64,000 nucleotides of DNA from Armigeres subalbatus. Lineage: Eukaryota; Arthropoda; Insecta; Diptera; Culicidae. Below, piece by piece: positions 1-26,672 of the stretch. Position numbers and translations under genes: made by a program. Within the stretch, counting starts at the first letter, position 1; every line of letters starts with the position of its first letter. Below the pieces are notes generated by a model, which was given only the letters and a program-made list of their open reading frames with translations, was not told the origin of the DNA and did not search any database. The DNA lies in contig NC_085139.1 in the NCBI RefSeq assembly GCF_024139115.2, positions 17,269,284 through 17,333,283 of the forward strand, read 5' to 3'.

Positions 1-1363
1 GGTTTGGTTGGTTTGGTTGGATTTGGATTGGTTTGGATTGGTTTGGATTGGTTTGGTTGGTTGGTTTGGTTGGTTTGGAATGGTTTGGATTGGATTTGGA
101 TTGGTTTGGATTGGTTTGGGTTGGTTTGGTTGGTTTGGGATTGAATTTGGATTGGATTTGGATTGGTTTGGATTGGTTTGGTTGGTTTGGATTGGTTTGG
201 ATTGGTTTGGTTGGTTTGGATTGGTTTGGATTGGATTTGGATTGGTTTGGATTGGTTTGGTTGGATTTTGGTTGGTTTGGATTGGTTTGGTTGGTTTGGA
301 TTGGTTTGGATTGGTTTGGATTGGTTTGGATTGGTTTGGATTGGTTTGGTTGGTTTGGATTGGTTTGGATTGGTTTGGATTGGTTTGGATTGGTTTGGAT
401 TGGTTTGGATTGGTTGGTTTGGTTGGATTGGTTTGGATTGGTTTGGATTGGTTTGGATTGGTTTGGATTGGTTTGGATTGGTTTGGATTGGTTTGGATTG
501 GTTTGGATTGGTTTGGTTGGATTTGGATTGGTTTGGTTGGTTTGGTTTGGATTGGTTTGGTTGGTTTGGATTGGTTTGGTTGGATTTGGATTGGTTTGGA
601 TTGGTTTGGATTGGTTTGGATTGGATTTGGATTGGTTTGGATTGGTTTGGATTGGTTTGGTTGGTTTGGATTGGTTTGGGATTGGTTTGGATTGGTTTGG
701 TTGGTTTGGGATTGGTTTGGATTGGTTTGGATTGGTTTGGGATTGGTTTGGATTGGTTTTGGTTGGTTTGGATTGGTTGGTTGGTTGATTTGGTTTGGTT
801 GGTTTGGATTGGTTTGGATTGGTTTGGTTGGTTTGGATTGGTTGGATTGGTTTGGGATTGGTTTGGATTGGTTTGGATTGGTTTGGATTGGTTTGGATTG
901 GTTTGGATTGGTTTGGATTGGTTTGGTTGGTTTGGTTGGATTGGTTTGGTTGGTTTGGATTGGTTTGGATTGGTTTGGATTGGTTTGGATTGGTTTGATT
1001 GGTTTGGATTGGATTTGGATTGGGTTTGGATTGGATTTGGATTGGATTTGGATTGGATTTGGATTGGATTTGAATTGGATTTGGATTGGTTTTGGATTGG
1101 ATTTGGATTTGGATTTGGATTGGATTTGAAATGGATTTGGATTTGGTTTCGATTGGGTTTTGATTGGATTTGGATTGGATTTGGATTTGGATCTGAATTT
1201 GGATTGGATTGGATTTGGATTGGTTTTGGATTGTATTTGGATTGGTTTTGGATTGGATTTGGATTTGGATTGGATTTGGATTTGGATTGGATTGGATTTG
1301 GATTGGATTTGGATTGGATTTGGATTGGATTTGGATTGGATTTGGATTGGATTTGGATTGGCA
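1..1363. repeat. G/T minisatellite (GGTTTGGATT type)
   Basis: Tandem array running in from the left edge. The first kilobase is mostly the 10-mer GGTTTGGATT with single-unit variants; from about 1000 it shifts to an 11/12-mer form, GGATTTGGATT. The + strand is almost free of C for over 1.1 kb. Because the units contain no stop codon, three overlapping frames stay open for hundreds of codons as W/G/L/D/I/F repeats; these are not genes. Real array length is unknown because it starts outside the window. Confidence 0.95.
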
Positions 1364-2640
1364 TGAATTTTTTTATCATTATTAGGTTGTTCTTAAATCT
1401 TATTAGTAATAAAGTTCAACGCCGCTTAGTTTTGGATTGCATTTGGGTAAGATTTGGAATGTTTTTTGGAAGAAATTGTCATTGTATTTGACAATTAAAA
1501 GAAGGCTTCAAAAATTTAAATAACCCAGGAGAAAAACAAGCATTGCATCCGATGCTAGAAGATTTTTTTGTGTTTTTTAATGAGAGAAGAAGGGAGATGT
1601 GGGGTTTGAGTAAAATGCCTTCAGCGTGTTATAATAGATTCACACATCAGCGTGTCAATCGGCGAGCAGCAAGCCATGATTTCGCCCTTCCAGTCAGACC
1701 TCCTCATCGCGCCATCTCCAAACGATTGCCAATCGCGTTCTAAATGTTCGAATTAACGGTTGCATTTGAATTAACGGTTGCGGATATTTTCACACGTATG
1801 CTATACCAGCCTAAATATCTGTTATCTGTGGTATAACAAAGAAAGAGGTTTCCGAGGACGAATGAAAGAAGTTTCCATCATTGACGGTGAGTCGCATTTC
1901 TCTTTCCGTTTTCCACAAAATTATAACTGCGGTAATTCTTTCCATAGGATCTTATACTCTTTTGAAAATTTCAGTTTTAGGGTGCTGCAACGTCAGTGTT
2001 CAGAATATAAGTCATGTTCGGGATTTGAGTCAAATAAAAATGGCACGGATCAGGATGATGCGATTTTTGAATTCTGCAGTACTGTATCAAATGTTTGACC
2101 ATCAAAATGTCATGAAGCTCTATAGTCAGCACCACTGTCAGCACGATGGATTGTAACAATGTCTGTATGTGTGTATCAAATTCCCTAGAAGCATTGTCAG
2201 GTTGTCCATGATCTATATGCGCAATTGTTATCTTCAATAATATTGAGTATGATATAAATTTTATCCATCTATCAAACATTCTATCCAATCTTGCAAACGC
2301 CAAATCTTGTATGCAACATATAGTGCAAGAATTCAATCGTGTCTGCAATGAGCATACCTTTGGCTGCGTATCATCACATTTAAAGCGTCATTCTTCAATC
2401 GATATGGGAAAGCCTTGAAGTTTTATTAAATTTTCCACCAAAATTAAATCGACAAAACATATTTTGTTTAACAAATGAGCTTAATTATATATAAATAAAA
2501 CCTTGCTTAGGTTCTGAAACAACGATTGTGGTATTTATATTAAAAACTTTGTTGGCACTGCCTTCATATGCATATCTGTCCCACGTTTTCTGGAATTCCT
2601 TAGTAGTGGTAGTTTCTTTTCAAACGAGAATACGAAAATG
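1364..2640. other. Intergenic, nothing recognised
   Basis: AT-rich sequence between the minisatellite and the LRRC40 promoter region. Short open frames on both strands (largest about 123 codons on the - strand, 1977-2348) show no recognisable motif. No repeat structure stands out apart from a doubled GAATTAACGGTTGC near 1748-1780. Confidence 0.4.
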
Positions 2641-2694
2641 CAGAGGTGAGCCAGCCTTGGGCTGCAAGCCTCTTTAATAAAGAAATAAAAAAAA
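2641..2694 (+). mobile_element. 54-bp 5'-truncated retro-insertion with 12-bp target duplication
   Basis: A 54-bp insert ending in an A-rich tail (TTTAATAAAGAAATAAAAA) is bracketed by the direct repeat AATACGAAAATG at 2629-2640 and 2695-2706. Direct repeat plus A-tail is the signature of target-primed reverse transcription. The body looks like the extreme 3' end of a LINE or a SINE-like element; the family is not identified. Confidence 0.7.
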
Positions 2695-2759
2695 AATACG
2701 AAAATGTATTAAGTCTATTTTGAGCAATACTTTTACTTCTTGTTAATTTACCAAATGTT

Positions 2760-3014
2760 CTACAATTGTGGAATGCGTGTGTGCCAATCAGTGGCAAACA
2801 CATCCTTAGATATTCCATTTAACATTTTCGCAGTTTTGTTGTTGTTTTCTACCATCCAGATATTAAATTTAAAGAGCCTCTCAATCAACAAACCACACTT
2901 GGAACGAACATCTTGCACAAACTCAAAAGAAGACCTGATATTTACCAACCCGTTAACCGCATTAGCTTCAATTAGTGCCCCTCGCAGCTCGCTAGTGTCG
3001 CAAAAAGTGAGCAT
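2760..3014 (-). CDS. Unassigned 84-codon ORF, head-to-head with LRRC40
   Basis: ATG-initiated frame of 84 codons on the - strand whose start lies 81 bp from the LRRC40 start codon on the other strand. Composition is protein-like (MLTFCDTSELRGALIEANAV at the N-terminus; ends WHTRIPQL then stop), with no low-complexity runs. I recognise no family. It could be a small gene, a first exon of a divergent gene whose other exons I cannot identify, or chance: an overlapping frame of similar length is open on the + strand. Confidence 0.2.
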   Translation of the reverse strand: MLTFCDTSELRGALIEANAVNGLVNIRSSFEFVQDVRSKCGLLIERLFKFNIWMVENNNKTAKMLNGISKDVFATDWHTRIPQL

Positions 3015-3094
3015 ATCGGACTCGATGCGTTGGTAAGACAGTTGCAGTGCTCGTCGAACAGTCAGTGCCAGTAACCAGCCAGCCAGCAGTGACC

Positions 3095-18719
<15,625 letters not shown>

Positions 18720-18854
18720 GATGGTTCCCGAAGTTCCGGTACTCCTTGCCGCACCATGAGATTAAGTATAACTGCAAGCATGCTTTTAGTCACTCGCAAG
18801 AGATAAAATACAAACATACTAAAGATATTAGGCATTTTTAAAAATAGAATACAT

Positions 18855-19428
18855 TTATTGATAGAAGCACACTGCTTTGGGGCACGATTCGTAGCAAAAT
18901 TGAATCGTTACTCTAAAATTTATCGTTGTTGAGCTGGGAAACATAAAGGCATGGAAACGTGCCACTAGTACAACCTCGGAGGATTTTTTCTGTTTCCGAA
19001 AGCCGGAAAGGAGCTGCCCGTCCAGCGGGCATCCCTTCTCGTCCACTAGCGTCAATGTCTGCTCCCCCGAATACGCAACCAAACTGTGGGGCATCATATC
19101 GAACTCCGAATGGGAAGATCTGATACGCATTTCTAGCAGCTGTCCAAGCGTGGCTTCGAAGACCTCCGCTTGTGTTTCTACGTCTACCAGTTCAGTGGTG
19201 ACTCCTTTCACTACCTTGGATGTCCCGTTGCGGATTTCCGTCGAGCCGAAACTGAACGACTGGCTGTGCGGGATGAAGTCCACGGTTGACTGCATCGGGA
19301 GGTTGTTCATCAGCTGAGTAATGTTGGCGGAATCGAAGTGGTGAATGCAGCCAATTTTGAGCAGACGATCGGATTGCGTACGAACCACGGGATGCTGCTG
19401 CACGTAGACGTAGGCAAACACTAGATAA
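18855..19428 (-). CDS. PAN-ZP gene, coding exon 4 (ZP domain, C-terminus)
   Basis: The acceptor CATTTTCCAG precedes it. It completes Asp from a split codon and reads YLVFAYVYVQQHPVV, then the second ZP half (ALVDVETQ region, CPLDGQLLSGF, VTIQFCYESC) to a TAA at 18855-18857. Residues 411-601 of the product. Confidence 0.85.
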
Positions 19429-22400
19429 CTGGAAAATGAGGCAATAAATTTGTATTGATAATTAGTTTTATGAAAATTTAATCATAAAAGTACTCACTCA
19501 AACATATTTCCTTTGATAAATGCTCTTCGAATTCCACAGCGCGACTCAACGATTTCATTTCCAGTTGCTATCTCCAGAAGTCGAGTTTCATTGTTGGTCA
19601 TCTCAAAACTGCAATTCTGGTGCTCCGTGTTCAAGTACAATCTCCCACGATACTCTTCGTCTGGTTGATACGCCACCTCCATCCTATTACTGAGACATTG
19701 CGCCTCCAACTGTAAGCAGGGTACCCTCTTTGCATAAGTCGATTCAAACACCATCCGAATAGCCTTGGGGCCCAAGCTCGTCAAATCGTCAGAATGCAGC
19801 AAACATTTTACGCCACCTCCTCCTTTTCCTTCTCTAGTAAAATTGTGATACGTATAGCCCATGCAAACGAATCGATCCTCGTTCAAGCACCGCTCACTGC
19901 AACCCTTCTCGCCAGACACAGTCAACGAATCGTCCGCGTAGACGAACGCCGTATCACGATGCTGCTCGAACGAGCATCCAACCGCTCCTCGTTCTGCGAG
20001 GGTGTGGCACTGGTTCTCCAGGTATTCCTCGTCCTCCGGCCATCCCCGCCGCAAGAACGCTTCCGGACGGCTGAACCGGTCGGCTTCGCTCAGGAAGCAC
20101 TGACCCATTTGTATGCGATCGATCTTGGCCCAGAGGCGGTGCCGATTGTTGCGGAAGGATCGCACGAAGCGGGCCGATCGGCAGGCGAACCGTTGCTCGC
20201 GAAAGCACGCGTTGGCGCATTCTTCCCGCGTGACCAGCCGTGGCAGCTGGTGGGAGGAAGGCGTGCTGAGAATTGCGCCGGGGACGGACACCAGGGGAAA
20301 CAGCTTGTTGGTTGCACAAGCTTGTGGCACTGCGAAAAGTGGTAGAATGTTGTAAAATTTATTGCTTGATTAGGATTACAATTTGAGAAGATATTGGATG
20401 ATTTAATCAAGAGATTTTATATGTTTTATCCATGTCATAGATAGAATAGTTATCCCTTCAGATAACACAAATGTCCAAATATGGTCGAATTGCCTGCATT
20501 ATTTTATAGATTAACTACTGAATGTATGGATTTGCTCATGATAAAAAAGGAGTTAAGTTTTGCTCGATAATGCATCACATTATCAATAGTGGCGTTCTTG
20601 AATCAACTGCTGACATAGTATAATTAATAGAGCAAACTATACTGCTCCTACTAATCAGTGGTTTGTGCGCGTAATTTATTGATGAGAATAGTAATTAACA
20701 TTGAATCAAAAGCGAAAGCAAACGGACGCTATTTATCTTCAGCCCGCTAGACCATGCCGCGTGCGAAAATTAGTGCTTCATTGTGAAGGAAATGTTCAAT
20801 GCTTCTGGTCAAATTCTGTTGGACTGTTGTATTGACATTACTCATTCCGAATGAATGATAACCGTCATACCTTATTGTCTACCTGACCTTGAACATGAAG
20901 GAGAGAATGGGAAAGGGTGAGCCACCGCCAGCACATAAATTAGAAGAATCACGTAAACGTGATTTGCTAAATACATGCTAATAGATAGTGAGCCGCCCTA
21001 GCCGGTAATCATCCCGATAGCGATCCATTCCTTTACCCATTACTCATCCTCCACCTTTCGTTAACAATATACTCAACCACGGTAATTTTCAGATTGCCGC
21101 CGATTCTCATCGAAACTAACATTATCAACAAACAAATTGTACGCTAAGTAAAGGTATACGATGTGGGATATTTTGTTGTGGACAATGAGCAATTGAAATA
21201 TGTTTTTGCTGTACAGACCATTTTGAAAAAAAAACATTCGATTTTAGCAAAATCACATTTTTTTGGAAATTGTGCTAAATTCAATTTTAAATTGGTTTTT
21301 ATCCAGATGAGTTCAACACTTATGGGTCAAACACAATGGATACGTTTGCGTGCGTTTTGACAGTTTTCCCATGGCAAAACTGTCAAAACGCACGCAAACG
21401 TATCCATTCTGCTCAGCTCTTTAGAAGGACAAGGACACTTAGAAAGTGATACAGAGTTAGATGAGCATTGTGGAGCAAAATTAATTTTTTGAACTACCCT
21501 AATATCAATATAAAGAACAGGAAACGCAAAGCTTGCTTTTCGTTGCGCCCTTTGCATGAATATTAGAGTGCACTATGGTCCAGGATACAGATTTACGCGG
21601 AAAGATGAATTTTACGCCAAAACTATATTTTTTAGAAAAAACTGTTGTTCTACAAAATTGTTCGAAATAGTAAGGCCATCATTATGGTGCAACCAAAAAA
21701 TAGGGTGGCCCATCATATAAAAAAAAATTAGAAAATATTTTTTTATTTTTTGGAATATTGACATGTTATGTTCTACAAAGTTGTAGCGCAGCTTATTCCA
21801 ATCAATTTTGCTATAAAAACTTTTTCTGTATCTCTTAAGTTGGCTGATTTAGAGCATTTTTACCTAATTGGATTAGGGTGTACCTAAAAAAACAGTATTT
21901 TTAATCTACTTTTTTTTGTTTTGGATTTCTCGAAAAAGTAGTCTTCAGGTGACTTTTAGAGCTCAAAAAATGCAACTTTTGATGGGTAAATATGCTCAAT
22001 ATCTTTTACCGATCAAAAGTTATAATCGTTTTTCTGTCAAAATTACATTTTTTTTCATAAGTTGATATCTTCGGTTAGGGCAGACCAAAAAAATATGTTT
22101 ACACGGCATTTGGAAGAGAAATTCATATTCTTTATTATGTCAAAAAATTTGGGATATGTTATTTTTTTATCTCAAGTTTTACTAATTTTACTAAAATCTT
22201 GTTTTTTTTTTTCAAAAAAATGATATAACTCGACAATGGAAGAAGATACAGACGATATTCTTATATCAAAACACGCTTTTTGGAAAGCCCCAAAAGTCTT
22301 CAGAAAGTGATATCCGTGAAAAATAAAAAATGAAATGAGCAGATCATAAATATTGCTTTTTGAGGGACACCCTAATTCTGGTAAGTAAAATTACTTTTAA

Positions 22401-25400
22401 CAAGTGAGCATAAGAGCTACATAAAAAGTTTATATAGCAAAGTTGATTGGAAAAAGCTGCGCTACAACTTTGTAGAACATGATATGTCAATATTCCGCAA
22501 AACAAAAAAAAATAAAATTTTACATTTTACTAACCGGAGATATCAACTTATGAAAACCCAGATTAATCCACCTAGCGGTGATGGTGCCTTTCTCGTTCGT
22601 TCAAAAGGTTTGAAAATCTCAAATAACACCAATATGTGAATTGGTCTTATTTTTCATATTTGTTTATATGCATAAAAAATCTCGCCAAACGCAATTTGTT
22701 GCAAACAAATCGGATGAGCATAAGAGCAAAAATGGCATTTTATTTTGTAGTTTTGAAATTAGTATTTTGGCTATAACTTTTGAGTCCATAGTGCGATATG
22801 GGCAATTTTCGATAGTAAACAATGGGACAAGATTCTGCGTCGAATGCAATCTATTGCGAGCGACCTGAGAAGCACATATATTGCACATGTATCACTTAAC
22901 TTATATATGACCGGATTCAGTCACAATATGGTTACTGCAACCAGATTTGTTGAACTTGTGTTCCTTGGGGATGAAGTCTAAGTGCTAAAAAAGTGAGCTA
23001 AACTTTTTTGAACTCTTTTTCACAATAAATAGTAATTTGACCATAACATCTAAGCCCATAGTCCGATCTGGCAAATTTTCAATAAGAAAATATGAGACAT
23101 TCTGCGTCGAATGCAATTTAATGCGAGCAAATCGGTTGAGGAAAAGTGCCTGAAAAATGAGTGACATTTTTGTATAAATTTGTATTTTGGCCATAACTTT
23201 CGATCCCATAGTTCGATCTGGCCAATTTCAGATAGAAAATAATGGGACAGGATTCTGCGTCGAATGCAACTTGTTGCGAGCAAATCGGTTGAGGATAAGT
23301 GCCCGAAAAATGAGTGACATTTCTTAAGCGATTGTCGTATGAATTTGTATTTTGGCCATAACTTCGGATCCCATAGTCCAATCTGGCCAATTTCAAATAG
23401 GAAACAATGGGACAGGATTTTGCGTCGAATGCAACTTGTTGCGAGCAAATCGGTTGAGGATAAGTGCCCGAAAAATGAGTGAAATTTTTTAGCGATTTTT
23501 CGTATGAATTTGTATTTTGGCCATAACTTCGGATCCCATAGTCCGATCTGGCCAATTTCAAATAGGAAATAATGGGACAGGATTCTGCGTCGAATGCAAC
23601 TTGTTGCGAGCAAATCGGTTGAGGATAAGTGCCCGAAAAATGAGTGACATTTTTTATGCGATTTTTTTGTATGAATTTGTATTTTGGCCATAACTTTTGA
23701 TCCCACAGTTCGATCTGGCCAACTTCAAATAGAAAACAATGGGACAGGATTCTGCGTCGAATGCAACTTGTTGCGAGCAAATCGGTTGAGGATAAGTGCC
23801 CGAAAAATGAGTGACATTTTTTAAGCGATTTTTCGTATGAATTTGTATTTTGGCCATAACTTCGGATCCCATAGTCCGATCTGGCCAATTTCAAATAGGA
23901 AACAATGGGACAGGATTTTGCGTCGAATGCAACTTGTTGCGAGCAAATCGGTTGAGGATAAGTGCCCGAAAAATGAGTGACATTTTTTACGCGATTTTTT
24001 CGTATGAATTTGTATTTTGGCCATAACTTCTGATCCCATAGTCCGATCTGACCAATTTCAAATAGGAAATAATGGGTCAGAATTCTGCGTCGAATGCAAC
24101 TTGTTGCGAGCAAATCGGTTGAGGATAAGTGCCCGAAAAATGAGTGACATTTTTTAAGCGATTTTTTCGTATGAATTTGTATTTTGGCCATAACTTCGAA
24201 TCCCATAGTCCGATCTGGCCAATTTCAAATAGGAAACAATGGGACAGGGTTCTGCGTCAAATGCAACTTGTTGCGAGCAAATCGGTTGAGGATAAGTGCC
24301 CGAAAAATGAGTGACATTTTTTACGCGATTTTTTCGTATGAATTTGTATTTTGGCCATAACTTCTGATCCCATAGTCCGATCTGATCAATTTCAAATAGG
24401 AAATAATGGGTCAGAATTCTGCGTTGAATGCAACTTGTTGCGAGAAAATCGGTTGAGGATAAGTGCCCGAAAAATGAGTGACATTTTTTAAGCGATTTTT
24501 TTCGTATGAATTTGTATTTTGGCCATAACTTCGAATCCCATAGTCCGATCTGGCCAATTTCAAATAGGAAACAATGGGACAGAGTTCTGCGTCAAATGCA
24601 ACTTGTTGCGAGCAAATCGGTTGAGGATAAGTGCCCGAAGAATGAGTGACATTTTTTATGCGATTTATTCGTATGAATTTGTATTTTGGCCATAACTTCG
24701 GATCTCATAGTCCGATCTGGCCAATTTCAAATAGGAAACAATGGGACAGAATTCTGCGTCGAATGCAACTTGTTGCGAGCAAATCGGTTGAGGATAAGTG
24801 CCCGAAAAATGAGTGACATTTTTTAAGCGATTTTTTCGTATGAATTTGTATTTTGGCCATAACTTCGGATCCCATAGTCCGATCTGACCAATTTCAAATA
24901 GGAAACAATGGGACAGGATTCTGCGTCGAATGCAACTTGTTGCAAGCAAATCGGTTGAGGATAAGTGCCCGAAAAATGAGTGACATTTTTTTAGTAGTTT
25001 TGCGCACACACACACACACACACATACACACACACACACACACACAGACATCACCTCAATTCGTCGAACTGAGTCGATTGGTATATAACACTATGGGTCT
25101 CCGGGCCTTCTATAAAAAGTTTGTTTTTGGAGCGATCATATAGCCTTTACCGTATACTTAGTATACGAGAAAGGCAAAAATGTAATTTTGACAGAAAAAC
25201 GATTATAACTTTTGATCGGAAAAAGATATTGAGCATATTTATTCATCAAAAAGTTTTTTTTGAGCTCTAAAAGTCACCCGAAGACGACTTTTCGAAAAAT
25301 CTAAAACAAAAAAAAGTAGATCAAAAATACTGATTTTGTTAGGTACACCCCAATCCAATTAAGTAAAATTGCTCTAAATCAGCCAACTTAAGAGCTACAG

Positions 25401-26632
25401 AAAAAGTTTGTATAGCAAAATTGATTGGAATAAGCTGCGCTACAACTTTATGTAACATATCATGTCAATATTCCGGGAATAAAAAAAAATGTTTTCAATT
25501 TGTTTTATATGATGGGTCTCCCTGTTTTTTGATAACACCATAATAATGGGCTTACTATTTCGAACAATTTTGTAGAACAACAAAATTTTATCCCCGAGGT
25601 GATTTCTGTGGTCCTCCCCCTCGGTTTTTGTAGTCCGTAGAGGCTGTTAGGAAGTGGTGCAATCGAATTGCCCCGACCGAGTACCTTCGCAGATCAAAAC
25701 CATTCAACGTCGTGTAAGCCAATACGGAAGCGATTATGACGCCGACTGCTGTGGAATTCGTCTAACAACAGCTGGATCTCGAATTGTTGTGCCAAAAGTC
25801 GGCATTCTTTGGTCGACCGGAGTGCACCGAGTCGCAGATGAGTGCCGATGATTTCGGACCTGGAGACCCAGCAATGCCTGCAAGGAAGGATTGAAAGAGC
25901 TATAGCGGCGTATCGTGGGACCGACAGCTAAATCAGAAGCAGGCTATGGACGAACCCCTTCCAGCTGATGTGGGTGGGTTGAAAGCGGAAATGGAGAAAA
26001 TGTGGTATTACATTCAAATATCACTGACAAATCGAATGCCATCAAGATACCCCACGAAAAAAAATGATTTTGACCAATCGTGTCCCGGCTTAGACGTCTG
26101 TGCTTTTCAAGACATTGGCTCAAAACCGAAGCATTCTCAAAACACACTGTTGTGAAGAAAGGATCTCGCCCATCAAACATTGTTTTTTTACGCACGGAAA
26201 TTTGGTGAGAGAATTCCATTATACACAATTACATTATATACCATTATATACAATAATTTATTTTAAAAAAAGTACATATATAACCATCAGGGCACCCGAT
26301 TGAAGCGATTTGGATAGGAAGAGTGGAATCGCCAACTTCCTATTGTTAACATTTCGTGGATAAAGGGCGGGCTCTTCTCCCCATCTATTGGGTCAATCTG
26401 GGAAACGAGGGCTAGATTATATTATTGTGTGTACGAACTTTCTTCTGGAAGGAGATTCTCTATTCATCCCGTGGATTCGCATAAGTGTCTCTGCTTATGG
26501 AACCATCCCACCCATTTTTGGCCCTTCATACAGGAGTTAGATGAAATACAAACAATAATCTAAACAGGATCAAATCGTTTGTCAGATGTGTCCAGTGCTA
26601 TTGGTAGGTGCCTTGCTACAATAGATAGTAGT

Positions 26633-26672
<40 letters not shown>

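Noticed and set aside
1..1363. Telomeric repeat
   Set aside because: Unit GGTTTGGATT is not the insect TTAGG repeat and the array ends within a gene-bearing region.
8..1491. Frames of 251 to 442 codons in the G/T minisatellite
   Set aside because: They are open only because the repeat unit lacks stops; the products are W/G/L/D strings in three overlapping frames.
23050..24206. - strand frames of 218-362 codons with repeated FGHLSSTDLLATSC
   Set aside because: Translation of the ~167-bp satellite monomers; no start context, no family, and frame depends on monomer length changes.
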